From positions 1 through 13,633 of the forward strand of contig OMSZ01000164.1 of NCBI GenBank assembly GCA_900313855.1: a stretch of DNA of 13,633 nt, given 5' to 3'. Below, one piece after another: positions 1 through 9,288 of the stretch (positions within the stretch are counted from its first letter, which is position 1; every line of letters begins with the position of its first letter). A model generated the notes under the pieces. The model had not been told where the DNA came from. It ran no database searches and worked only from the letters and a program-made list of their open reading frames with translations. The translations under genes were made by a program, and so were the position numbers. Source of the DNA: an uncultured Eubacteriales bacterium. Lineage in GTDB: Bacteria > Bacillota > Clostridia > Lachnospirales > Lachnospiraceae.

Positions 1-18
1 ACAATTAATTTTTTTATC

Positions 19-86
19 CGAGCGCACGCCATAATAAAAGCCTCAAACAAACTGCAAGCGAACATAGCTTACAAGAGTTTCGCTCG
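19..86 (-). other. Possible alternative RNA hairpins after the fumarase gene
   Basis: Read as RNA from the minus strand, bases 86-79 (CGAGCGAA) can pair with bases 62-55 (UUCGCUUG) to give an 8-bp stem with one G-U pair and a 16-base loop. The first six of those bases (86-81, CGAGCG) can instead pair with CGCUCG at 24-19. The two pairings exclude each other. Neither is followed directly by a U-run, so a standard terminator is not supported. The rest of the 98-bp segment holds no recognised gene. Confidence 0.3.
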
Positions 87-98
87 ACAAACCCAGAT

Positions 99-941
99 TT
101 ACATCACTCTCTTTACGTGCCGGTTAACATGACAACACATATTGATCGCAACCGGAAGTCCGGCAATATGCGTCGCATAGGTTTCAATGTTGACCGCAAG
201 CGCTGTTGTTCTGCCTCCAAGACCTGCAGGTCCTATCCCAAGCTGATTGATCCTTTGAAGCATTTCTTCCTCAATAGCTCTTATATGCGGTAAATCTGAT
301 CTTTTATCAACATTTCTGGTAAGCGCTTTCTTCGCTAATATACACGAAAGCTCAAAATCTCCACCGATTCCTACACCAACTACAAGCGGCGGACATGCAT
401 TAGGTCCGGCATCAGAAACCGCTTCAAGAATAGCTTTTTTTACACCCTCTTCACCATCTGCCGGTTTTAACATAAACTGACGGCTCATATTCTCTGAACC
501 AAATCCTTTAGGCGCTAATGTAATCTCTAGCTTATCGCCCTTTACTATATCATAGTGAATTATTGCCGGAGTGTTATCTTTGGTATTTTCTCTAAGCAAG
601 GGATCGCCGACAACGGATTTCCTTAAATATCCTTCTTTATATCCCTGTCTTACTCCTTCATTTATGGCATCGGTAAGATTCATACCCTCTATATGAAGAT
701 CCTGTCCCACCTTTACAAAAAATACTGCCATACCGGTATCCTGACAGATCGGTATCTGCTCACTCTTTGCAATATCCATATTCTGCTTAAGCTGTCCTAA
801 TATCTTCTTCGCAAGCTCTCCTGTCTCATTCTCAAAGCCTTTATTAATGGCCTCTGTCATGTCCGGAGCAAGCAAAATATTTGCCTCTATACACATTTCC
901 CTGATATTATTAATTATTTCATCTGTATGAAGATTTCTCAT
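99..941 (-). CDS. Class I fumarate hydratase, alpha subunit (iron-sulfur)
   Basis: This protein matches the alpha (N-terminal) part of the iron-sulfur class I hydro-lyases, which interconvert fumarate and malate; the related L(+)-tartrate dehydratase alpha subunit is the main alternative. The 280-residue length is full for this subunit. Probable [4Fe-4S] ligands are C66 in PICQDTG, C183 in NACPPLVVGVGIGG and C270 in MCCHVNRH. KGFGSEN (145-151) and GLGGRTTAL (240-248) are also typical of the family. An AAGGAG ribosome site precedes the ATG, and the gene starts 29 bp after the kinase, suggesting shared transcription. Two-subunit enzymes normally have the beta gene directly downstream; none is recognisable in the 98 bp before the window edge. 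Confidence 0.93.
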   Translation of the reverse strand: MRNLHTDEIINNIREMCIEANILLAPDMTEAINKGFENETGELAKKILGQLKQNMDIAKSEQIPICQDTGMAVFFVKVGQDLHIEGMNLTDAINEGVRQGYKEGYLRKSVVGDPLLRENTKDNTPAIIHYDIVKGDKLEITLAPKGFGSENMSRQFMLKPADGEEGVKKAILEAVSDAGPNACPPLVVGVGIGGDFELSCILAKKALTRNVDKRSDLPHIRAIEEEMLQRINQLGIGPAGLGGRTTALAVNIETYATHIAGLPVAINMCCHVNRHVKRVM

Positions 942-970
942 TATTTCTACTCCTTAGTCCCGGCTGTATT

Positions 971-3709
971 CTATAATTTCTGTTCCCATTCGTTGATAAG
1001 CTCAAGACATACATCCACATCTATGTCAGCAACCGCATTCTTTATCTTCTTTGGATAGTCCTGCTGATCCTCAGGATACTGATAACCGGAAATATCCTTA
1101 CAAAGATCCTCCATTGCATCCATATCAAGATCATCTAAAGCCTCTTTCATCTTTGACAAAAATTCTTTTAATTCTTCAGAATTTATCGGCTGCTTCTTAT
1201 CATTATCATCCTCTTTTTCTTCAAAATAAGGAGCAAATATCGGTTCATACGACAAATATTTTTCTATACAGGCAGCATTGTGTTCTTTGATATAGCTGAT
1301 ATTTTTCTCCTTACCGGCCTTCTCAAGCTCTAACGCCATATTAGAAAGCTCTCCGGCTCCGATCTGCTTTGAAGCACTTTTAAGCGCATGCACCTCTATC
1401 GTATATGCCTGCCAGTCAGCCTCATCAAAATGCTTCTGTATACTCTCAGCCTTTGTCTTAATAACCCGATAATACTCTTTAAGCACGTTCCAGAATAATT
1501 TTTCCGATCCTAAAAGTCTGATCGCTCCATCCGTATCAAGATCATCAATCTCAATCGTATTAGATGTCTGATTAACAATATCCTGCTGCATCTCTCTGAT
1601 CTGACGTTCTAGCTCTAACTGCTCTTTTTGCTCCTGCGTCATCGTAACTATCTTATCTGCCGGAAGCCAATGCTTAACCTTGGTAAGCAGGGTTCTCACC
1701 TCTATCGGTTTGGCAATGAAATCATTTAATCCGGCATTTAAGAACATCTCTCTCGCATTGCCGACCGCATTAGCCGTAAGTGCAATGATCGGAACATCCT
1801 TATAATCATCCCGCATTCTTCTGATGATCTGGGTAGTAGCGATTCCATCCATCTCCGGCATCATATGATCCATGAAAACAATATCAAAATGACATTCCTT
1901 TGTCTTTAATAAAGCTTCCTTACCGCTTGTTGCCGTAACAATCTTAAGCTTAAGCGGCTCTAAAAGACCTTCGGCAACAGTAAGATTAACAGCATTATCG
2001 TCTACTATCAATACGTTTGCTTCAGGCGCGGTGAAATCTATATCCTCTTCCTGCTCACCGGCTGAACCAAAGGCTATCTTTTCACGATTATAGATCATGG
2101 AAAGATTCATTGCGGACAACGGCTTTTTGACAATAAGCATATTCTGGGTAGATGGTCTTGCATCTGCTACGAAATCAGTCATCAGAACCGCTATGATCTC
2201 AGGATGAGCTTTAATGAATTTCTTTCTCTTAAAGGTTAATTTTTCCTTTTCTAAGAATAAGAATAGGGTTGATTCCGTATTCTTCTTCCTTATCGCAGTA
2301 TATAATTCTTCAAGATCCATATCCTTTGGAAGATTAACCACTCTTACTCCAAGTCTTTCTGAATCTCTTGCAAATGAATCCTTTAATATCTTATTACTAA
2401 ACAACGAAACAGCTATGCAATCTGATGGATCCTTAAGATGCATTGCCGGAGTAACATCCACGATCATCTGAGGAATTGTAAAGGTAAATGTTGTTCCCTT
2501 CTCATATTCACTTTCGACCTCAAGTGTTCCACCCATCAGCTTGATAAGATTCTGACAGATGGCAAGACCTAAGCCTGTACCCTCAATCTCGCGGTTTCTC
2601 GTACTGTCTACCTGCTGGAAGGACTCAAATATCTTCTTCATGTCTTCCTGCTTGATACCTATACCGGTATCCTTAACGGCAACCTTAAGATCTCCCGTCA
2701 TATCTCCCTTTTTCTCAAAGGTAACTATGATCTCTATTGAACCGGTTTTGGTAAATTTGACTGCATTATTACAAAGATTGATAAGTATCTGTCTTATTCT
2801 TATATTGTCACCGAATAATAAAACCGGAACATCCGGCATTATATTAAGATCCAGTTCAACATCCTTATCAACCAGTCTTGTCATTATTATATTAGTCACA
2901 TCATTAAAAACAGACATAGTATCGTATTCAACCGGTATTATATCCATTTTTCCTGATTCGATCTTACTGTAATCCAAAATATCATTGATGATTGCAAGCA
3001 ATGCCCGTCCTGAGGATTTGATCTGTATAATATAATCCCTTGCCGCATCGGGAATATTCTCGCGAAGTGCCATTTCCGCCATTCCTATAACGGCGTTCAT
3101 AGGCGTACGGATCTCATGACTCATATTAGCTAAGAAATCCGTTTTCATCTTAGCGGCACGCTCTATCTCCGCACTTGCTCTCATTGCCTTATACTTTCCA
3201 ATAGCCATATCAGACAGCACATTGGCAATGGTATATAGAAACTCTGTCGCTTTATCGATAGACGCACTGTCAATTATCTGAATCTTCTGAACTGCTTCCC
3301 AGTATTTATCAAAGTCAACGCCTATCTCCTTTGCAACCTCCATGATCTTAACCGGATCGGGTTTTTCCGTAAGCACCTGTCCTCCGGTAAAGCTGCCTAT
3401 CATCTTTCCATTAACTACAATAGGAGCCGCAAAATCAATAAGACCCGCATGACAACGATAAGAGGTTGCCTTTCCTGTTGCCTGTGACTGCATAGCGCCA
3501 TTTCTGGCACATTCCTGACACCTCTTACATCCCTTTTCTGATTTTCTGGTATATTTCATGCAAAAATCAGAAAAATTAGACCCCTTTGTTACCGGCTTTC
3601 CTTCATGGTCGGTAGTTAGCGCGGCCATTCCCACCATATTTGAAAATGCATCCTGAATTTCCTGAAGAATAGATTGATCTATCAAATCAGTAATATATAA
3701 ATCATCCAT
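971..3709 (-). CDS. PocR-domain hybrid histidine kinase with receivers and Hpt domain
   Basis: This 912-residue kinase has no membrane segment, so it should sense a cytoplasmic signal. Domains in order: a PocR-type sensor (about 8-170) with C50, C61, C64, C67 and the CHAGL motif at C86; HisKA with the phosphorylated H198 in SHEIRTPMN; HATPase with the N-box around N314-N315, DTGIGI (347-352) and EGTGLGLAI (376-384); a degenerate receiver (about 430-545) lacking a clear acceptor Asp; a true receiver (565-682) with D570, D571, acceptor D614, T645 and K667; an Hpt domain with H774 in EVHALKSASK; and a helical C-terminal extension (841-912) of unknown role. PocR domains are known from a propanediol regulator and are thought to bind small organic ligands, and the Cys set might bind metal; the ligand here is unknown. 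The start has only a weak GGGGT ribosome site. It pairs with the regulator just upstream. Confidence 0.93.
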   Translation of the reverse strand: MDDLYITDLIDQSILQEIQDAFSNMVGMAALTTDHEGKPVTKGSNFSDFCMKYTRKSEKGCKRCQECARNGAMQSQATGKATSYRCHAGLIDFAAPIVVNGKMIGSFTGGQVLTEKPDPVKIMEVAKEIGVDFDKYWEAVQKIQIIDSASIDKATEFLYTIANVLSDMAIGKYKAMRASAEIERAAKMKTDFLANMSHEIRTPMNAVIGMAEMALRENIPDAARDYIIQIKSSGRALLAIINDILDYSKIESGKMDIIPVEYDTMSVFNDVTNIIMTRLVDKDVELDLNIMPDVPVLLFGDNIRIRQILINLCNNAVKFTKTGSIEIIVTFEKKGDMTGDLKVAVKDTGIGIKQEDMKKIFESFQQVDSTRNREIEGTGLGLAICQNLIKLMGGTLEVESEYEKGTTFTFTIPQMIVDVTPAMHLKDPSDCIAVSLFSNKILKDSFARDSERLGVRVVNLPKDMDLEELYTAIRKKNTESTLFLFLEKEKLTFKRKKFIKAHPEIIAVLMTDFVADARPSTQNMLIVKKPLSAMNLSMIYNREKIAFGSAGEQEEDIDFTAPEANVLIVDDNAVNLTVAEGLLEPLKLKIVTATSGKEALLKTKECHFDIVFMDHMMPEMDGIATTQIIRRMRDDYKDVPIIALTANAVGNAREMFLNAGLNDFIAKPIEVRTLLTKVKHWLPADKIVTMTQEQKEQLELERQIREMQQDIVNQTSNTIEIDDLDTDGAIRLLGSEKLFWNVLKEYYRVIKTKAESIQKHFDEADWQAYTIEVHALKSASKQIGAGELSNMALELEKAGKEKNISYIKEHNAACIEKYLSYEPIFAPYFEEKEDDNDKKQPINSEELKEFLSKMKEALDDLDMDAMEDLCKDISGYQYPEDQQDYPKKIKNAVADIDVDVCLELINEWEQKL

Positions 3710-3728
3710 GCATATTTACCCCGTAATT

Positions 3729-4514
3729 CTATCCAATCAAGCCATCAATCTTATCTAGTAAGCTTCCTCTGTCAATAGGTTTTAGAAGATAACCCTGAGG
3801 TTTTAATTTAATAACTTCTATAATCTTCTCTCTCTCAGATAAACCGGTAAGAAATATTATCGGAATATTATCCTTGCCCGGCATCTGTTTGATATTCTTA
3901 TAAACAGTAGGTCCGTCCTCAATAGGCATCTCGTAATCAAGAAGAATAAGATCGGTTTCATGCTTTTCCAAAAACTTATAAGCCATCAATCCGCCCTTTG
4001 CGATCGATACATCATATTTGTGATGTAAATGTTCCTTGATAAGCTTAAGCATCATAGGATCATCATCAATTGCAAGAATATGCTTCCTGCGGTTAGCCTC
4101 TTCCTCAGCCTCCTTAATACGCTCTGCTTTTTCTTCCTCATATTTCAGATCTTCCATATAATCATGAAGCTGTTTCTTGATCATTTCTGTAGTAAGAGGC
4201 TTTTTAAGAACAAGATCCGGCACACGCTCAACCTGTTTAATATATGACTCACAGTCCTCTTCTAAGCCTATGATAACATATTGTGCCTTCTTTCCGGCAA
4301 GTCTTTTGCGTACCTTGTCAACATTGGTTATTTCTTCCTTAAACTCATTATAAAGACAGTAAATGACAAGATCGGGATCTAATATGTCTATGTGTCTTCT
4401 CAGATCCTCTATTCTGGTCGAAGATGTAAAGAGTTCATATTCTTCCCATAAAAAGTTAAAAAACGTATCAATTATCGGAATATTTTTTCCAATAAGAAGT
4501 GCACGATATGCCAT
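3729..4514 (-). CDS. Two-receiver response regulator without DNA-binding domain
   Basis: The 261-residue protein has two receiver-like halves joined by a charged helical linker (about 118-143, rich in Glu, Lys and Arg, likely coiled coil). The C-terminal receiver (144-261) has all the key residues: D150 and D151, phosphoacceptor D193 in LILLDYEMP, T223 and K245. The N-terminal half (1-118) has the receiver-like length and a KKP motif near 104-106, but the segment LVIYCLY (49-55) lacks the acceptor Asp, so it is probably a degenerate receiver used for binding. There is no output domain, so it likely passes signals by protein contact or serves as a phosphate relay. A GGAGGG ribosome site precedes the ATG. 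The hybrid kinase gene starts 19 bp downstream, so they are probably partners. Confidence 0.9.
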   Translation of the reverse strand: MAYRALLIGKNIPIIDTFFNFLWEEYELFTSSTRIEDLRRHIDILDPDLVIYCLYNEFKEEITNVDKVRKRLAGKKAQYVIIGLEEDCESYIKQVERVPDLVLKKPLTTEMIKKQLHDYMEDLKYEEEKAERIKEAEEEANRRKHILAIDDDPMMLKLIKEHLHHKYDVSIAKGGLMAYKFLEKHETDLILLDYEMPIEDGPTVYKNIKQMPGKDNIPIIFLTGLSEREKIIEVIKLKPQGYLLKPIDRGSLLDKIDGLIG

Positions 4515-4562
4515 ATTATCACCCTCCGATCTTAAAAATAATTAATTACTATCCCATAAATA

Positions 4563-4574
4563 CTTTTATAAAAG
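4563..4574. repeat. Short perfect palindrome at the gyrA end
   Basis: The 12-base palindrome CTTTTATAAAAG lies immediately after the gyrA stop codon. It is AT-rich, has no loop and is not followed by a T-run, so it does not look like an intrinsic terminator; no role is evident. Confidence 0.3.
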
Positions 4575-4575
4575 C

Positions 4576-7101
4576 TTATTCGTTACCCTCTTCCTGTTCT
4601 TCTCTTTCTTCCTTTGCCTGTTCCTCTTCAAATTGTGCAATGGAATCCTCAGGAGATTTATCTCTAACCTTTGCTATCGAAGCAACAGTTATATCCTTTG
4701 CCTCGTCCATTCTCATCATCTTAACGCCTGATGTGATCCTTCCAAGCTGGGAAATTGAACTGCATTCCATACGGATAACAATACCCTCTGAAGATATGAG
4801 CATGATCTCATTATCATCATTGACAGCCTTCATACCAACTACATTACCTGTCTTGGAATTGATCTTATAACATTTAACACCCTTTCCACCACGGCGCTGA
4901 GGTGTGAATTCCTCCATATCCGTTCTCTTTCCGAGTCCTTTTTCAGAAACGATAAGAAGATCGGTACCCTGGGTATTAAGCTGCATTCCTATTACTTCGT
5001 CTCCCGGAATAAGATTCATGCCGATTACACCCATAGATGTTCTTCCGGTACTTCTTACATCTGTCTCGTTAAAGCGGATACACATACCAAGCTTGGTCAC
5101 TAGGAATATATCCTTTGAATTATCAGTAATCTTAACCTGAATAAGCTCATCACCATCTTTTAATGTAATTGCCGCAAGTCCTGTCTTTCTTACGTTAGAA
5201 TACTCTGAAAGCTTGGTCTTTTTGACAATTCCGTTCTTGGTAGCCATGAACAGATATTTATCATCATCATAATTCTTAACAGCCACAGCTGCTGTTATCT
5301 GCTCACCCGGATTAAGCTGTAACAGATTAACTATATTGGTTCCTCTTGAAGTTCTCGAAGACTCAGGAATCTCATAACCCTTCATACGATATACTTTACC
5401 GCTGTTTGTGAAGAAAAGTATGTAGTGATGTGTCGTTGTCATATATAATGTTTCAATGAAATCATCATCTATTGTCGACATACCTTTGACTCCCTTGCCT
5501 CCACGATGCTGTGAACGGAAATTATCAACTGTCATACGCTTGATATATCCAAGCTTTGTCATTGTAATAACAGTATTCTCCTTTTTGATAAGATCCTCAA
5601 TAGTTATATCATCATCATCAAAACCTATCTTGGTTCTTCTGTCATCACCGTATTTGGTAGCTACTATGAGAATTTCCTCTTTGATAACTCCAAGCAGCTT
5701 TTTCTCATCCGCAAGAATTGCTTTTAATTCTGCTATTTTTTCCATGAGCTCTCTATACTCTGCTTCAAGCTTCTCTCTTTCCAAACCTGTAAGAGCACGA
5801 AGTCTCATGTCAACTATTGCCTGTGCCTGAGCATCTGAAAGCTTGAACTCCTTGATCAAACCTTCCTTTGCTTCACCGACATTCTTAGATCCGCGGATAA
5901 TTTCTATTACTCTGTCAATATTATCAAGAGCTATGAGCAATCCCTCTAAAATATGGGCACGTTCCTCTGCTTTTTTGAGGTCGTATCTGGTTCTTCTTGT
6001 TACAACCTCCTTCTGATGCTCAAGATAATATTTGAGCATTTCAAGAATGTTAAGAACCTTTGGCTCACCATTTACAAGCGCAAGCATGATAACGCCGAAG
6101 CTGTCCTGTAACTGGGTATGCTTATAAAGCTGATTAAGGATAACATTGGCATTAGTATCCTTCTTAAGCTCTATCGCGATTCTCATACCTTCTCTTGAAG
6201 ACTCATCACGAAGCTCAGTTATTCCTTCTATCTTCTTATCCTTTACAAGTGTAGCAATATTCTGAATAAGCCTTGCCTTATTGACCATGTAAGGAAGCTC
6301 TGTTACAACGATTCTCTGCTTACCGTTACTCATAGGCTCAATATCCGTAACCGAACGGATCTTAATCTTTCCACGTCCTGTACGGTATGCATCCTCTATA
6401 CCCTGTCTTCCCAGTATTGTAGCTCCTGTAGGAAAATCAGGACCCTTTATTATTTCAATAATCTCATCGATCTCTGTCTCTCTGTCTTCTAAAACCTGAT
6501 TATCTATTATCTTTACAACCGCATTGATAACCTCACGAAGATTATGAGGAGGAATATTGGTAGCCATACCAACCGCAATTCCGCCTGTACCGTTAACCAA
6601 AAGATTAGGATAACGTGAAGGGAGAACTACCGGTTCCTTCTCTGTCTCATCAAAGTTAGGAGCAAAATCAACAGTTTCCTTGTTGATATCAGCAAGCATC
6701 TCCATTGAGATCTTAGATAATCTTGCCTCGGTATAACGCATTGCGGCAGCGCCATCACCATCCACAGAACCAAAGTTACCATGTCCGTCTACAAGTGGAT
6801 ATCTTGTATTCCACTCCTGGGCAAGCTTAACTAAAGCATCATAAATTGATGTATCACCATGAGGATGATATTTACCCATTGTATCACCGACAATACGTGC
6901 ACATTTACGATGTGGCTTGTCCGGACCGTTATTAAGCTCTATCATGGAATATAATATTCTTCTCTGTACAGGTTTGAGACCGTCTCTGATATCAGGAAGA
7001 GCACGGGAAGTTATTACACTCATCGCATAATCAATATAATAGCTTTCCATGGTCTTTTTAAGATCGACCTCATTAACTTTGTCAAATATATTCTCGTCCA
7101 T
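4576..7101 (-). CDS. gyrA: DNA gyrase subunit A
   Basis: GyrA is the DNA-breaking and DNA-wrapping subunit of gyrase. The 841-residue product is full length. The winged-helix domain has the catalytic Tyr Y123 in AAMRYTEAR. The quinolone-determining region reads [10 protein letters not shown] (79-88): T84 stands where E. coli has S83, and D88 matches D87. The C-terminal beta-pinwheel carries two GyrA-box-like motifs: QHRGGKG (531-537) at the first blade, where the box normally lies, and QRRGGKG (735-741), the textbook form, near the last blade. The protein ends in an acidic tail rich in Glu (about 825-841). The ribosome site GGAG overlaps the stop of the small upstream gene. A response-regulator gene follows after 61 bp. 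Confidence 0.98.
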   Translation of the reverse strand: MDENIFDKVNEVDLKKTMESYYIDYAMSVITSRALPDIRDGLKPVQRRILYSMIELNNGPDKPHRKCARIVGDTMGKYHPHGDTSIYDALVKLAQEWNTRYPLVDGHGNFGSVDGDGAAAMRYTEARLSKISMEMLADINKETVDFAPNFDETEKEPVVLPSRYPNLLVNGTGGIAVGMATNIPPHNLREVINAVVKIIDNQVLEDRETEIDEIIEIIKGPDFPTGATILGRQGIEDAYRTGRGKIKIRSVTDIEPMSNGKQRIVVTELPYMVNKARLIQNIATLVKDKKIEGITELRDESSREGMRIAIELKKDTNANVILNQLYKHTQLQDSFGVIMLALVNGEPKVLNILEMLKYYLEHQKEVVTRRTRYDLKKAEERAHILEGLLIALDNIDRVIEIIRGSKNVGEAKEGLIKEFKLSDAQAQAIVDMRLRALTGLEREKLEAEYRELMEKIAELKAILADEKKLLGVIKEEILIVATKYGDDRRTKIGFDDDDITIEDLIKKENTVITMTKLGYIKRMTVDNFRSQHRGGKGVKGMSTIDDDFIETLYMTTTHHYILFFTNSGKVYRMKGYEIPESSRTSRGTNIVNLLQLNPGEQITAAVAVKNYDDDKYLFMATKNGIVKKTKLSEYSNVRKTGLAAITLKDGDELIQVKITDNSKDIFLVTKLGMCIRFNETDVRSTGRTSMGVIGMNLIPGDEVIGMQLNTQGTDLLIVSEKGLGKRTDMEEFTPQRRGGKGVKCYKINSKTGNVVGMKAVNDDNEIMLISSEGIVIRMECSSISQLGRITSGVKMMRMDEAKDITVASIAKVRDKSPEDSIAQFEEEQAKEEREEQEEGNE

Positions 7102-7111
7102 TATTTTCTCC

Positions 7112-7285
7112 TTAAATCATTTTGCTGTTAATTTCTTCTAACACCTTAAGAAGCTCATACTGAATAAGATCATTAAATGAAATTTCATGATCCTTTGCAA
7201 ATTCCTTATATGCTTCAATTTCTACATTTTGTGTATTGTCAGATGAACGAAGTGCTCTAAGTAACGGATTATTATCTAATGCCAT
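7112..7285 (-). CDS. Small hypothetical protein, possible ribbon-helix-helix fold
   Basis: This 57-codon gene lies between gyrB and gyrA. Its product begins [15 protein letters not shown] and ends EEINSKMI. A full AGGAGG (7294-7299) sits at good spacing before the ATG. Its stop codon TAA overlaps the gyrA ribosome site (TAAGGAG), and gyrA starts 10 bases later, so translational coupling to gyrA is likely. I do not recognise the family. Residues 20-51 read like a short strand (NVEIEAY) followed by two helices, [19 protein letters not shown] being similar in pattern to ribbon-helix-helix proteins (xFAkxxxISfxDLIxxxLLxxL). The spacing, clean frame and ribosome site make it a real gene; the fold is only an inference from hydrophobic pattern. 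Alternatives are a gyrase-interacting or regulatory peptide. Confidence 0.8.
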   Translation of the reverse strand: MALDNNPLLRALRSSDNTQNVEIEAYKEFAKDHEISFNDLIQYELLKVLEEINSKMI

Positions 7286-7365
7286 ATTATTATCCTCCTA
7301 AAATATTATAATAAATGTTAATATATAATCTCTGATCATCTAAATACCCTTTATATCGGATTATT

Positions 7366-9288
7366 TTATATATCCAGATTCTTAACAAACTTGGCGTTTT
7401 CTTCGATAAATTCACGTCTAGGTTCAACCTTGTCACCCATTAATGTATTAAATACAAGATCAACCTCAGATTCATTATCATCCTCAATTCCTACACGAAG
7501 AAGAATTCTTCTCTCCGGATCCATTGTTGTATCCCAAAGCTGCTCTGCATCCATCTCTCCAAGTCCTTTGTAACGCTGTATCTTATTATTCTGATCACGT
7601 CCAACTTCCTTTAGGATGGAATCCAATTCTTCATCACTGTAAGCATACCAGGTCTTTTTATTCTTCTCTAACTTATAAAGAGGTGGCTGCGCAAGATATA
7701 CATGTCCCTCTCTTATAAGATCCGGCATAAATCTGTAGAAGAATGTCAACATCAATGTAGCAATATGGGCACCATCAACATCGGCATCTGTCATTATTAT
7801 TATCTTGTGATAACGAAGCTTTGTGATATCAAAATTCTCATGAATACCTGTACCGAATGCCGTTATCATAGCCTTGATCTCTTCATTGCCGAGTATTCTG
7901 TCTATACGCGCTTTCTCAACATTTAATATCTTACCTCTAAGTGGAAGTATAGCCTGGGTAGCACGTGAACGGGCCGTCTTTGCCGAACCACCGGCTGAAT
8001 CACCCTCGACTATATATATCTCACAGTTTTCAGGATTCTTATCTGAACAATCCGCAAGCTTACCGGGAAGTGCCATTGAATCCGAAAGATTTGACTTTCT
8101 GGCAACATCCCTTGCCTTTCTTGCTGCAATTCTTGCGCGCTGTGCCTGAATAGCCTTATTAACTATGATCTTGGCAATCTTAGGATTAAGCTCTAAGAAA
8201 ATGGTAAGCTGCTCGGTAACAACCGTATCAACAGCAGTTCTGGCCTCTGAATTACCAAGCTTAATCTTAGTCTGGCTTTCAAACTGAGGATCTCCTACCT
8301 TGATACTTACGATAGCAGCGAGTCCTTCACGAAGATCATCACCCGATAAGTTATCCTCATTATCCTTTAACATCTTGTTATTTCTTGCATAATCATTAAA
8401 TACCTTGGTAATAGCTGAACGGAAACCTGTAAGATGTGTACCACCTTCAACAGTACCTATATTATTAACAAAGGTATATACCGATTCTGAATATGAGCTG
8501 TTGTGCTGCATTGCAACCTCAACAACAACTCCATCCTTTTCACCCTCACAGTAAATGATCTTATCGTATAAAGGATCCTTGTGACGATTAATATATTCAA
8601 CAAACTCCTTGATACCACCCTCATAGTGGAATTCTCTTTCCTTCTCACGTCCGGAACGCTTATCACTAAGTGTTATTTTAAGTCCTTTGGTAAGAAATGC
8701 CATCTCACGAAGTCTTGTTCTTAATGTATCAAAATCAAAGTTAAGAGTCTCAAAAATGGTATCATCCGGCATAAATGTTACCTTAGTACCCTTTTTTCTG
8801 GTATTGCCGATAACCTCTAAAGGATGGATTATCTTTCCTCTCTCATATCTCTGCTTATGAATCTTTCCATCACGATATATCTCGACCTCTAACCATTCCG
8901 AAAGTGCATTAACAACTGAAGCACCAACACCATGAAGTCCACCGGCAACCTTATATCCTCCACCGCCGAACTTACCACCGGCATGAAGCATTGTAAATAC
9001 AACATCCACAGCCGGAATTCCTGCTTTTTCCTGAATACCTGTTGGAATACCACGTCCATTATCAAGAACGGTAACAGAACCATCCTTATTAATGGTTACA
9101 AGGATATCATTACAATATCCTGCAAGTGCTTCATCCACAGCATTATCAACAATCTCATATACCAGGTGGTGAAGACCCTTTTCTGAAGTTGTACCAATAT
9201 ACATACCCGGTCTTTTACGAACAGCCTCTAATCCTTCAAGGATCTGAATCTGCTCGGCACCATATTCCTGCTCTACTTTACTACCCAT
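7366..9288 (-). CDS. gyrB: DNA gyrase subunit B
   Basis: GyrB is the ATPase subunit of DNA gyrase, the A2B2 type II topoisomerase that introduces negative supercoils. The 640-residue product is the typical Gram-positive length, without the large insert of proteobacterial GyrB. The GHKL ATPase domain shows the catalytic Glu E45 and N49 ([10 protein letters not shown]), DNGRG (76-80) and the ATP-lid region [15 protein letters not shown] (116-130). The TOPRIM domain shows EGDSAGG (428-434), [12 protein letters not shown] (449-460) and the metal site DADVDG (501-506), followed by QRYKGLGEM (571-579) near the C-terminus. An AGGAGG ribosome site precedes the ATG. A 57-codon gene separates it from gyrA. 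Confidence 0.98.
   Translation of the reverse strand: MGSKVEQEYGAEQIQILEGLEAVRKRPGMYIGTTSEKGLHHLVYEIVDNAVDEALAGYCNDILVTINKDGSVTVLDNGRGIPTGIQEKAGIPAVDVVFTMLHAGGKFGGGGYKVAGGLHGVGASVVNALSEWLEVEIYRDGKIHKQRYERGKIIHPLEVIGNTRKKGTKVTFMPDDTIFETLNFDFDTLRTRLREMAFLTKGLKITLSDKRSGREKEREFHYEGGIKEFVEYINRHKDPLYDKIIYCEGEKDGVVVEVAMQHNSSYSESVYTFVNNIGTVEGGTHLTGFRSAITKVFNDYARNNKMLKDNEDNLSGDDLREGLAAIVSIKVGDPQFESQTKIKLGNSEARTAVDTVVTEQLTIFLELNPKIAKIIVNKAIQAQRARIAARKARDVARKSNLSDSMALPGKLADCSDKNPENCEIYIVEGDSAGGSAKTARSRATQAILPLRGKILNVEKARIDRILGNEEIKAMITAFGTGIHENFDITKLRYHKIIIMTDADVDGAHIATLMLTFFYRFMPDLIREGHVYLAQPPLYKLEKNKKTWYAYSDEELDSILKEVGRDQNNKIQRYKGLGEMDAEQLWDTTMDPERRILLRVGIEDDNESEVDLVFNTLMGDKVEPRREFIEENAKFVKNLDI

Noticed and set aside
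1..32. Open frame from the ATG at 32 to the window edge as the fumarase beta subunit
   Set aside because: It has no ribosome site, and the first residues (MACARIKKLI) do not resemble the start of that subunit; too short to judge.
2559..2972. A 137-codon plus-strand open frame opposite the hybrid kinase
   Set aside because: It lies wholly inside a well-supported minus-strand gene, has no domain or ribosome site, and is the low-complexity Leu/Ile/Ser type expected from an antisense shadow.
5456..5830. A 124-codon plus-strand open frame opposite gyrA
   Set aside because: It is fully antisense to a conserved part of gyrA and its Ser-rich product shows no recognisable features.
6820..6870. Thr at GyrA position 84 as a quinolone-resistance change
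   Set aside because: Thr is the normal residue at this site in many susceptible species, and D88 is intact.
7302..7312. TATAAT on the minus strand just before the small gyrB-gyrA gene, as a promoter
   Set aside because: It lies only a few bases upstream of the ribosome site, has no -35 hexamer, and the surrounding DNA is very AT-rich.
8457..9083. Short minus-strand frames inside gyrB (8457-8666 and 8889-9083)
   Set aside because: They are out of frame within intact gyrB and have no ribosome site or protein features; gyrB itself shows no frameshift.
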